From NCBI GenBank assembly GCA_036872755.1, contig JAVHNS010000019.1, positions 310,001-374,000 of the forward strand: a DNA stretch of 64,000 bases, written 5' to 3'. This stretch comes from Orbilia blumenaviensis. Taxonomy: Eukaryota > Ascomycota > Orbiliomycetes > Orbiliales > Orbiliaceae. Positions 35,986-45,948 of this stretch are shown in pieces. Position numbers and translations under genes: made by a program. Every line of letters starts with the position of its first letter. Position 1 is the first letter of the stretch. Under the pieces are notes generated by a model. It did not search any database and had not been told where the DNA came from. It worked only from the letters and a program-made list of their open reading frames with translations.

Positions 35986-38141
35986 ATCCAAAGGATGCTC
36001 GGGTCCTGCCGCCCCAAATGCTAAATACCGCCCAAGTCGAACCCCCTGTAACTATCAATCTAGCCGAGCCCCCTACACCCGTCTCAAAAAAACCAGACAT
36101 GGGGCGAATATACGAAAGCACACACTTGGAACAGGACCCTGCGTATACTGTCGTTGTGGGTGTTGATTTTGGGGTATCAAATAGTGTAATAGCCTGGGCA
36201 AGCTCGTTGGATCCTGGTACGTGCGGTCCCCCATATATACCAACGAATAACCAATGGCACCACAAGTTGGTCTAACAAAGTTAGAATAGATAAAATAATG
36301 GTCATCGACAAATGGCCGTCTAGTTATATTAGCGCCGGTTCTATACGCAGTGTATGGCACCCATCGCCTTCAAAAAATTTACACCCCTTATTAATCCGAG
36401 GTATAGGAGCACGTACCTTCCGAGGTTTTTTACCCTTTCTCATCCAGTGTTCTCTGGGGCTATACTATTCCCTCCAAAGAAAAGTCAGTTACAAGGTGCG
36501 TTTCCCCTAGCTGTTCTACAAGAGACTTGTGTTATCTGTTGATTCGATATCGCCAGATTCAAGCTGCTTCTCGAAAGCAATGATCCCACAGTGGCCCATG
36601 GGATGGATGTACCCGGTGGCCTAAATCCTGAAGACATAGTTACCGATTTCTTAAGGGGTCTCTATATCCATGTATGCAAATTTTGAGTGATAACGGCTTT
36701 TCTTCTTCTTTCCACCCGGGAATCGCTAATACGATGCTGACTGAGAAATTTAGATTATTGACACTATATGTCAAAAAGAAGGAAAGCTGCCTAAAATCGA
36801 CTTCACCCTGACTGTCCCGGCTATGTGGACTGAGCATTCGCGGGGTTAAGTTCTACAATGCGCAATAAATGCAGGATTTGGGCAGAAACATAAACTAAGG
36901 CCTGTGATCGATCTCGAAGCGGCGGCTGTATATTGTATCTCAATACTTGATACCATATCTCTTAATCTTGGTCCTACTACCGATTCGTTTGTATCCGCCG
37001 CCAAAATTAAGGCCAACAGTCGAGTAGTTGTTTGCAGCGTTGGGTACGTACGATCCCCATTTGCAAGAAAAATAATCGATCGTTCGTTCTCACAATCAGA
37101 GCACTACAGTGATTGCGTCGTTGATTTAGTCACCTATAATTGTCTTGAGGTACGTTCAGGTTTTAGTATTCTAACAATACACGCATATGTACTCTGACCA
37201 CCTTCCATTAATGCAGGTCGCCCCGAACCTGGAGTTGAAGGAATGCGCTGTTAGAGAGAGTGGATTCTGTGGGCTCTCAAAAGTCGACCGGAACTTTACT
37301 GCGCTTTTCGAGCGTAGGATGGGGAATCACCTCGCGTTCCTGACTTCCGAAACCAAGGCGCAAGCTTTGAAGAATTTCGGCGAAATCAGACCCGGGTTTA
37401 GAGATCGGCCAGACCAAGATACGTATAATGTACGTCAAAAGATCAAAACGACACTAGCTCCCAAGCTCGAGTGCATATATTGACTAATATTCCTCTCCAT
37501 AGGTACTCGTGCCGGGTGTCAAAGACCTACACGAAGCTGGTATTGAGAACGGCGAGTTGATACTTACGAGGGGCGAGGTGCGATCGCTATTCGACCCTGT
37601 AGTAGCGGAGATTATTACTTTAATACACAATCAGATAAAGGGGTCTCCCAAAAAGACTGGCAGATATAATGTGTGGGGCCCTTTTATTCGAAATCAAACG
37701 GTGGGATTTATGCTAACTATAGTCTAGAATATTTATATCTTTCTAATTGGTGATGAATATGGGTGTGATTTATACCTCTATAAAAGGGTTAAGGAGTGGG
37801 CAAATCCATATGCTATCCCAGTCATGCAATCCAGTGACTCGTAAGTTCAGCCGCTCTTTTCCTCTCAGCGATGCAATTTCCATGCTGAAACATCTGTTTT
37901 TGTCGTTCCGTTTAGTTATACCGCCGCCGCCAAGGGAGCAGTAATTAGAGGGTTGGAAGACATACCAGACTTACCGAAACGTGCCAACTACCAAGATGGT
38001 GCATTGCCTGGCCGAAAACCAGAGAATAACGGGTCGCAACCACAGGGGCCAGCAAGTGATACTACATTTGGAAACAGCCTCCCACCCGCAAAGCCCAAAA
38101 AGCCGACGCGGTTGCTGGGTCTGGGGAATCTATGGAAGTAG
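35986..38141 (+). pseudogene. Degenerate Hsp70-like gene with one in-frame stop
   Basis: Exons 35986-36216, 36290-36351, 36407-36495, 36557-36671, 36754-37047, 37102-37149, 37217-37429, 37503-37670, 37728-37840 and 37916-38141 keep one frame and follow the fungal Hsp70-like (actin-fold ATPase) family: VVVGVDFGVSNS, EHVPSEVFYP, FTLTVPAMWTEHS, NAGFG, DLEAAAVY, LFDPVVAEII and GAVIRGL. The reading frame is broken once by TAA at 36847-36849, inside the conserved segment between TVPAMW and NAGFG. No intron of normal length removes it. The three ATP-contact loops are altered: DFGTT is DFGVS, the DxGGGT loop is VCSVG, and LVGGFG is LIGDEYG. The exon junction at 37047/37102 uses weak sites. It may be the C-terminal half of the TPR gene. 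It is either a recent pseudogene of a pseudo-ATPase, or the stop is a sequence error. Confidence 0.65.
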
Positions 38142-38667
38142 GAATGTTACCCTGTCGACTTGGCCAACTATTTGTATTATATGACAACCTTTACATTTTC
38201 CATTTTGAGTTTTGCGTTGGAATGTTGGATTTCGGTGGCTACATCCTAGCGAGATAGATGGCGAGATTGAGCTCAGCGCCGCCAGAGACCAGGCACCAGC
38301 CCAATTTCGTAAGTACCGTTTAAGTGTATACTTATCTAGGGTATAGACGTAGTACCCAGTACTTGGTATATCCTAGAGTTTATGTAAATCCAAACCAGGT
38401 ACGTCTATTGCTACCAGACGAATATATCTACTGTCTGCTGGAATACGTTGAAGTACGGATGTGCCCCTTCAACAATTCTACGACCCAAGGCTTTTATGTA
38501 TGGCATGTTCGTATATACACCTCTCCTTTCCCCCTCATCTCGCAAGACAATCAATTATTTTACAAAAAAATCCGAAGGAATAAAACATAGCGGAATCGCT
38601 TTCGCCATCCCCGCTCGTCACCACTTGCACATTGCAAAGTATAAACAACAAAAAACCTACAGTTGAA
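38142..38667. other. Intergenic between converging genes
   Basis: AT-rich, with short random frames only. It holds the 3' ends of the Hsp70-like gene (+) and NDUFS2 (-). Confidence 0.45.
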
Positions 38668-40415
38668 TTAACGATCGACCTGTGCAAAGGTTGTCAGTAT
38701 TCATCTCTAAACCAATTGTCGAGATAGGGGTAAACTTATCTCCAAACACCAAGTCCATAGTACCGATGACGGCGACAGCATCAGCCAGCAAGTGACCTCT
38801 GCAGACCTGGTCGAAGCATCCTAGGTGGGCAAACCCAGGTGCTCTGATCTTACACCTATATGGTCTCTGTATGTGCGTAATACGAAATTAGAATCACTAT
38901 GCACTGATAGGTGTTTCAAGACGATTCCCATACCTCTGTTCCATCACTGACAACATAGACACCCATCTCTCCCTTTGGCGCCTCAATGGCAGTGTATGTC
39001 TCACCAGCTGGGACAGTGTATCCCTTAGTGTAGAGCAAGAAGTGGTGAATAAGAGCCTCCATGTTCTCCTTCATCGCAGCCCTTGGTGGCGGGGTGACCT
39101 TGTAGTCCTCTGTCCTGACAGGGCCAGGTGGCATCTTGTTCAAGCATTGGTGGATAATCCGCAACGACTGTCTGAACTCTTCCATTCTGCAAAGATATCT
39201 ATCGTAGCAGTCGCCGTTGATGCCAACTGGAACATCAAACTCAACCTGGTCATAGGCATCGTAAGGTTGCGATTTTCGAATATCCCATGGAATACCGCTT
39301 CCCCTCAACATAACTCCGGAGAAACTGTAGTTCAACGCCTCCGCTGCGCTGACGATACCAACACCTTGAGTTCTCGACTTCCAAATTGGGCTGTCAGTCA
39401 ACAATTCCTCGACTTCATCAATCCTGTCACCGAATTGAGTCGCCCATTGGTAGATATCATCCAACAAACCGATTGGGATATCCTGGTGCACACCACCGGG
39501 TCTGACGTAAGCAGCGTGCATTCGAGCACCGGATACACGCTCATAGAACTCCATCAATTTTTCTCTCTCCTCGAAACCCCACAAGAAAGGCGTAAGAGCA
39601 CCGACGTCCATGGCGTGGGACAAGACTGACATGAGATGATTCCTGACTCTGGTGAGTTCTCCGAACAATGTTCGGATCCATTTACCACGCTCTGGGACTT
39701 CAATGTTGAGCAGCTTTTCGACAGCGAGTGCGAAAACCTGTTCATTGGTCATCATGGAAACGTAGTCGAGACGGTCGAAATATGGTAGAGCTTGGATGTA
39801 TGTTTTGTATTCAATGAGCTTCTCGGTACCACGGTGCAGAAGGCCGACATGAGGATCCGCTCGGACAATTTCTTCGCCGTTCAATTCGAGAATCAACCGT
39901 AACACACCGTGGGCAGCAGGATGCTGAGGTCCCTATATATATCAAAAATAATACACCATTAGCATGTGTTAAAAATTATCAACGACCAAAAAAAGCAATA
40001 GGATATATCCGTACAAAGTTAACAGTATAATGTCTGATCTTCCTGCCTTCGTGTTCTGTTTCTCCCAGAGCCATGTCGGGGGCTATAAACCACGCAATTA
40101 GCCATTGCCAGTCCCAAAAGTCGCACCGGAACGCTCCTACGTACTCATCCGCGTCGAGTCAAAATTGATATCAATCTCGTCTGCGTTCTTGATTGGTTCG
40201 GGACCAGTCCAACGAGACACCGGTGTAGATGCCTGGTCATATTTGACATACTGTCCGTCTTCCTCCTCCGGGGTTGGAGCCGCTCGTCGAGGCATTGTCG
40301 TTGCGAAACATCGTATCGACGACCGTTTAGTCGGGAATGTAATCGGCTTGACATTAAGGCATCGAGCCTGGGTGTACAATCGCCTTGAGGCGAGGCGGGC
40401 AAGCGGCACAACCAT
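38668..40415 (-). CDS. NDUFS2: Complex I 49 kDa subunit (NDUFS2, NADH:ubiquinone oxidoreductase)
   Basis: Five exons (40145-40415, 40015-40082, 38934-39932, 38740-38866, 38668-38681) sum to 1479 nt, or 492 aa. This is a quinone-site subunit of respiratory complex I on the matrix arm. The N-terminus is a basic, Arg/Ser-rich mitochondrial presequence. Core motifs are [19 protein letters not shown] (the His loop near the quinone pocket), [40 protein letters not shown] and PKGEMGVY. The penultimate exon gives [22 protein letters not shown]. The last 14-nt exon completes VFGEVDR, the invariant end, but only through an AT-AC intron (38682-38739). It is divergent from RPC40 with 440 bp between starts. 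Confidence 0.96.
38682..38739 (-). other. AT-AC intron in NDUFS2
   Basis: This is a 58-nt intron on the minus strand. It starts ATAAGTTTACC and ends CTGACAACCTTTGCAC. The upstream exon ends ..GTGTTTGGAG and the downstream exon is AGGTCGATCGTTAA. Joining gives V-F-G-E-V-D-R-stop, the conserved end of NDUFS2/NuoD proteins. No GT donor in frame gives this. The CTGAC branch adenine is 12 nt from the 3' end, exactly as in the TAF2 intron. Confidence 0.82.
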
Positions 40416-40855
40416 TATGTCGGGGAGGTATCGCGGGGTTTAAATTGAGGAGCAGGAGGAGCAGTTCGTGGGTTGTTTGGTCGAGTAGCGGTAAAGGCTG
40501 GCAGTCTAAGCCGTCGAAAACTACCACCGACTGTTGGAACCGGCGATGGTGGTGAGGGTCGTCCCGGGGCTCTGATAGCTGCGTTTTTGGCTGGGGAAGC
40601 CCGAATCTGCCCGAAGAAGGTTGGTCTTGGAGTTTCAAGTCTTCTATTTCTATGATATCAACGGTGGTCGGCCAAGAGCAAATCCATTTGACCTGACTCC
40701 CATTGGCTGCTGTTATGATTGGATGTCCAACCGGCTGCCCGCAACACCTAAAATAAAATATAAAAAAAAGTTTCTGCGACAGCCAATTTATTTGCATTGG
40801 CACTGCATTGCTCTTAAATTCAACATCAGACACGCGAGATAGCTGGCTGTTCGCA

Positions 40856-42215
40856 ATGGCGCCCTCAAAAGAAGAACTAGAAAGACGGCGGGTATGCTTG
40901 ACTCATTATCTCTTTAAGTTTTCCCATATCTATGCTCATGGTCTAATTTACTGTTCGCTCTGCAGATAGTCGGTGTCGAATTGGAACGGGTCTCGAATGT
41001 CACATCCACCGATTTCCCCGGTCACTACCCCGGTGAAGACCATTCCTGGGATCTGAATGACTTCAAAAAAGTTAGTCGCCTTGCCTTTCCCATATTAATT
41101 CACATTATGTATTGTTGCTCTGGAATATAGACTAACATTTGGTCTTTCCTATCCTTCAGAGATTCAAAATCGACATCCACAGGGCCAACGATCTCCACTA
41201 CGAATTCGACCTCATCGGTGTCGACGCCTCGGTCGCCAATGCCTTCCGAAGAATTCTCATATCCGAGGTTCCAACGCTAGCCATTGAAACCGTCTTCGTT
41301 CACAATAATACATCCATAGTCCAAGATGAGGTCCTGGCGCAAAGACTAGGTCTTGTGCCGTTGAGAGGTGACAAGAAGGGCTTCCAGCAGCTGAGATGGC
41401 GAAAGAGTACGACAACAGCGACTTGTTCTAAGGCTTCCGCAAAGAGAAGTGATATATTGACAATATACTTTGAATAGAATCCCCGGACGAACCTACAGCT
41501 GAAGCTACCGACTTTAACACAGTCGTCATGACCCTTAAAGTTGCATGCACTCGTAACCATGCCACCCCAGCCACCGAAACCGACCCCTCCAAGCTCTACT
41601 TCAACTCTTCAGTATACGCCCGTGATTTAAAATTCGCCCCTCAAGGTCGTCAATCATCGTGGTTCTCTGGTGCAGGTGAGATCCGACCTGTAAACCCGGA
41701 CATTCTGCTGGCGAAGCTCCGGCCAGGCCAGGAAATCGACCTCGAAATCCACTGTGTATTAGGTATTGGGCAGGATCACGCGAAGTTCAGCCCTGTAGCT
41801 ACGGCGTCATATCGACTATTACCTTCAATAAAGATTAAACAGCCGATAACCGGGGGAGACGCCCAGAAGTTTGTCAACTGCTTCCCGAAAGGCGTCGCTG
41901 AGATTCAGAAGGACAAGAAGACAGGGGAGGATACAGCAGTCGTGGTGAACCCAAGGAAGGATACAGTGAGCCGGGAAGTCCTAAGACATGACGAGTTCAA
42001 GGGCAAAGTGGAACTCGGAAGAATACGAGACCATTTTATATGTGAGTATATAGAATCAGAAAAGCATGTTTGCAAAGTGAAATTGAAGCTGACGTGGTCT
42101 CCTAGTCTCAATCGAATCAACGGGGATGTACAACTCCGATGAATTGTTTCTTCAGGCAGTCCAAATCCTGAAAAAGAAGTGCACAGACTTCCAGGAGAAG
42201 CTGATGGAATGCTAA
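40856..42215 (+). CDS. RPC40: RNA polymerase I and III shared subunit RPAC1
   Basis: Five exons (40856-40891, 40966-41070, 41160-41406, 41478-42041, 42106-42215) sum to 1062 nt, or 353 aa (yeast Rpc40 has 335). It is the alpha-like subunit that pairs with RPAC2 to nucleate Pol I and Pol III assembly. The alpha-motif is intact: [27 protein letters not shown], then [10 protein letters not shown]. The second half carries [22 protein letters not shown] and [16 protein letters not shown]. The final exon gives [18 protein letters not shown]. The first exon has 12 codons. Confidence 0.95.
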
Positions 42216-42819
42216 TATGTTCCCTTGGAGAAAAAGCGGCGTGGGAGAGGCGATAGAGAGACTATATTATGATCTCGTGTACTATATTGGGATACCACAA
42301 TGCCCTATTTCCACGTATTTTTTTTTTGGTTGTCCATGCACTGCATCAGGGGAGTTCTTGTGTCTTAGTGTTTTCATAGATAGCAAGTATAGAAATAATT
42401 CTTTTCCCAGAGTATGCTAAAGATAGATATACCGGCTTGGGGAAAATATATTGTGTACCAACAAAATGTGTAAAAGAAGTGGGAATCTAACCCGCTTGAA
42501 CCAAAAATACGGCCGTTACTAATAGTGCGATGAAAATGTAGGATCATAACAGTTGGAATGATATCTCTACCCTGAGCCCTGTCAATTGGAAAGTGCCCAA
42601 GGAAAATGATAAAAGAACCTCGAAAACTCCAGTCCAAAAAACTCCTGGATAGGCCAAAGAAACGTATTTAGTATATAGCAAAAAAACAAGAAGGAAAGGA
42701 AGAGAAAAAAGAGGCGAATAGAAGTAATGAAATCGCTGTTCGCATCGGCTCCGGCCCGCAAAAGTTCAGTCGCCTAATATGATTGCCTTAAGTAGCGTCG
42801 CCGGGTCCATCCTGCCTCA

Positions 42820-43648
42820 TTAGACGGTGTTATCGTCATAAACGAAGTTGATATTCCGTGGCGACCGATAACCAGAACGAACAAAAGTGTCATCGCCAGG
42901 TGGGCGTTCTGGAAGCCAAATTCGTATTAGATTGGGAACTTTCAAAACAACCATGCGGGGCAAGTGACCAACCATTCTTCGTATTGCTTGTCAGCATGCT
43001 TTGAATCGACATACAGACTGACTCAACGTTTTGAACTGGCGACCAATTCGTTCCCAAAAGATCAAGACAGATTACACCATTCGAGTAAACTATAGTATAA
43101 TATCGACGTTAGGACCTCAATCTCAATTCCCCATATAGCATCCCGGAATGAGACTTGGTCTTACTATGAGGGTGCATCGGAATATCTCGGCCATCCTCCT
43201 TGATGAAGGTCACTTCCGGTGCTTCTGTATAATGGAAAATCAGGTCAGCGACCTCGACGTAGTATAACATAACGTGGGAAATGGGACCCCTCCATACCGA
43301 TCGGGTAAGATCCGGAGAACTTGAAGTTGAGCCTGTAGATTTGGTCGGCGTATAGCGGATTGCTATCAAGAACCTGGATGTCCATCTTCCAGTTTGTGAA
43401 GTCCGGAGTCGAGGCGATTGCTATCCCCGGTGGGAGGGATTTGTGGATCTATGAATTATACCCCAGGTTTAGCGGGTCCGTAGCCTATTAAGCAGACGCA
43501 CGGAGCCGATTGCAGTACTCACATTAGAGAGCTCCTAGACGAACAGTGCGACATAGAGAAATTAGCATATTATATTAAAATAAACTACCAAGAGTATATT
43601 GCGGTATAAAGACCGTCCCACCTTTCCGAGCCTCTTCTGGGCGAACAT
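42820..43648 (-). CDS. ubc16: Ubiquitin-conjugating enzyme E2, UBE2W/Ubc16 type
   Basis: Six exons (43622-43648, 43523-43534, 43298-43448, 43165-43224, 42973-43089, 42820-42908) sum to 456 nt, or 151 aa, the length of human UBE2W. The second exon is only 12 nt (Glu-Leu-Ser-Asn). UBE2W-type enzymes place ubiquitin on protein N-termini. The fold is clear: FAQKRLGKELSN, FKFSGSYPIEAPEVTF, then HPHIYSNGVICLDLLGTNWSP with the active-site Cys, and SVCMSIQSML. The tail RPPGDDTFVRSGYRSPR resembles the disordered UBE2W C-terminus that binds substrate backbones. The HPHIYSNG motif separates it from the general HPNI E2 class. Confidence 0.92.
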
Positions 43649-44850
43649 CTTGGGTGGGTTTGAGCGGTATGATTGTTTGTCGAAGTTGGATTCCTAGGGG
43701 ACAGGCGGATGGTGGGGCGAAGGTACTTTAAAGCTGCACCACCACTTATCGCCAAGCAGGGATACCACCAACGAGATGGATCCTGTCAATCGCGACCACG
43801 AAGCAGCGACAAGTCTACAACCTTTAGATAGGGATCGATAAAAGGTAAGGGGGGAAAGTATGGGGAAAGATCTAGGTTGAGGGGTTGGAAGCGAGATCAG
43901 AATCTAGGCGTACGTGGAGTAGGATTGCCCAAATGGAATAGGTCTAAGAGCAAGTTTTGAAACGATGCCCACAAATACAATCGTTACAAGCTAAGCAATC
44001 AAGTGCAAGGGTAAGGCTTCTGACTGACTGCTGGAAGGCGATATTGCAAAATAACCAGAGCTATAGAGAGCTACTTAGCTATAGAGCTAGAGTCAGAGCT
44101 AGAGTCAGAGCTAGAGTCAGAGCTAGAGTTAGAGTTAGAGCTACTACCGATGCTGATACCGTCGTGAGAGCTTCTACAACGAATTACCTACCAACAACTA
44201 AGCAGTTAAGCATCTGAGAGGCTATGCAGTGCATCAATGTAGATCTATCTTATGCTCGCACGCATAGCCAGCCAGAGCCTCATGTTCGGAACGCACGCTA
44301 TGCACTGCACGCTGCCGCCTTGATCCTCAACCAAATCTCGGATCGGTTTGCGAATGACAAAACCAGAACAGCCTAGCTTATAAGATACTTAGCTTACACA
44401 CTGCCGATATTAATATTGTTTTTTTTTTGCATTTATCATCTAAGCTACCTAATTCCTGAGTATCTATTAACGCTATTTACGTAGGCTGAGCGTAAAAAAC
44501 AGTGCTTTACAGGTCGGCCGTTGATTGCAATAGGTATTTAACTACCTACTTAGGTGCCTAGCATATACTTAAGGACTAGTTAGACGCTTACGTACTCGGG
44601 TACATACATGTAATCATTATCGAACCTCCAGGTTAACCTACCCGCTTAAACTTGTATTATAAGTACTTAAGTACTAATCTAGGTACCTACTAGCTACTTG
44701 AGTACTTAGGTAGGTAGGTGTGCTTGTATCTGCCCTTTTTCTTCAATTGAAAGACTGACCACACTCCCTTCTATCTAAATAAAATATAATCCAGATACAC
44801 GGGTTACTTGACATTGGTTGTACCCAAGTAGGTATAGCTATATAGCAGGT
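43649..44850. other. Intergenic with tandem repeat
   Basis: This holds the promoter of the E2 gene. A tandem array of about 12 bases (AGAGCTAGAGTC and variants) lies at about 44070-44145. From 44420 to 44780 there are many copies of TACCTA/TAGGTA and ACTTAG-type palindromic words. No gene is seen. Confidence 0.5.
44071..44145. repeat. Short tandem repeat, unit about 12 bp
   Basis: The unit GCTAGAGTCAGA recurs about four times in a row and then decays to TAGAGT/TAGAGC copies. It reads open as Arg-Ala-Arg-Val repeats, but that frame has no other coding support. Confidence 0.8.
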
Positions 44851-45948
44851 TTACAAAAAAAGAAGAAAGAAAAAGAAAGAAAAAACAGCAAAACCAGTTG
44901 ATCCAGCAAAAGCTCTTGTGGGAGAGAAAGCCAAAAAACCGGCACTGGTTATAGTGACGCTAATTGTGGTGGACCAGTCGGAACTACTCGAGCTCGTTGT
45001 AGGAGATGTGGTAGTTGTGGTAGTGGACTGGCTGGAAGTGCTTGTTGTAGAAGTTGTCTCGAATCCATCATCAGTCGTGGTCGTGGTCGTCTCATCAGTC
45101 GTGGTCGTGGTCGTCTCATCGGTAGTGGTCGTGGTCGTCTCATCAGTCGTGGTCGTCTCATCAGTCGTGGTCGTGGTCGTATCGTCAGTCGTGACTGTGA
45201 AACCCCCAAAAATGTCGTCTTCAGATGAAGTCGTGAATTCCCCAAAGATAGAAGATCTGCAATAAGTCGATTCACAGATCAACCCATTACGGCAACAACC
45301 ATAGTTCAGTGACGAAGGGCACGGGTAGGAGAATGCCGAGCAAAAGGTAGCGCTGCCATCTTCGCGAACTAGTCCAGTGGAGGAACCGTATATGACAGTT
45401 TGACCTTCGGTGGCGGTTTGGGGAACAGTGAGAGCATAACAATAGTCGCCACCGCAAGAGCTTCCAATCCCGCAACAACCATGAGAGCCCTGAAATAGGG
45501 GACAAAGGTGTTCAGAAGTATCACAATATGAGAAAGAGCCGTCCGACCCCCTCGTACCAGTACTGGTACCGAACGTAGTTACTTGGCCCGGAGCTCGAAA
45601 TAGATCAGATGTAATCAAACAATCGCCCAAATCACAAGCATATCCAGTTCTGCAACATCCGTAACTCACAACCTCAGGGCAAACAAAATTATTTGTATTT
45701 GCGCAATATCTAATCCTACCATCATCCCCAACGGTACTTGTGGTAAAACCATTTACGATAAGGAGGCCTGGGGTTATCTCCCAGGCAGGGACTACAGATT
45801 GTGTCTGCCTCGGAGCCACTCCCCGCTTGACAGGGCTCCGCTCCCCCAGTAAATTTGTCTCCTTTGGTATGAACTCGTTGCAGGATGAATATGTGTAGTA
45901 TGGCAGCGCCAAAACTAGATATCTTAGCCAAAGTCGGAAGAGGCCCAT
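44851..45948 (-). CDS. Secreted cysteine-rich, Thr-rich surface protein, probably GPI-anchored
   Basis: This is a single-exon frame of 365 aa. The first about 22 residues are a signal peptide (RLWLRYLVLALPYY). Three related Cys modules follow, each with a Gly-Cys-Cys core: YGCCRTGYACDLGDC, HGCCGIGSSCGGDYC and YGCCRNGLICESTYC. Each is preceded by a strand like STGLVREDGSATFC ahead of a Cys-Pro pair. Residues about 255-325 are nearly all Thr/Ser with Asp-Glu (repeated TTTTTTDE), an O-glycosylated stalk. The C-terminus has a small-residue patch and a hydrophobic tail ending FSFFFFLLFL, the pattern of a GPI signal. The family is not one I can name. A cell-wall or adhesion role is inferred from architecture. 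Confidence 0.78.
   Translation of the reverse strand: MGLFRLWLRYLVLALPYYTYSSCNEFIPKETNLLGERSPVKRGVAPRQTQSVVPAWEITPGLLIVNGFTTSTVGDDGRIRYCANTNNFVCPEVVSYGCCRTGYACDLGDCLITSDLFRAPGQVTTFGTSTGTRGSDGSFSYCDTSEHLCPLFQGSHGCCGIGSSCGGDYCYALTVPQTATEGQTVIYGSSTGLVREDGSATFCSAFSYPCPSSLNYGCCRNGLICESTYCRSSIFGEFTTSSEDDIFGGFTVTTDDTTTTTTDETTTTDETTTTTTDETTTTTTDETTTTTTDDGFETTSTTSTSSQSTTTTTTSPTTSSSSSDWSTTISVTITSAGFLAFSPTRAFAGSTGFAVFSFFFFLLFL

Noticed and set aside
36844..36874. A 30-nt intron removing the in-frame stop of the Hsp70-like gene
   Set aside because: It has GT..AG ends and keeps frame, but 30 nt is below the usual minimum for fungal introns and it would delete a conserved helix.
38640..38760. NDUFS2 reading straight through the last intron
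   Set aside because: The read-through tail of about 25 residues is unlike any 49 kDa subunit, and the VFGEVDR end would be lost.
44918..45265. Val-rich + strand frame opposite the surface protein
   Set aside because: It is the complement of the Thr-Asp-Glu repeat, not an independent gene.
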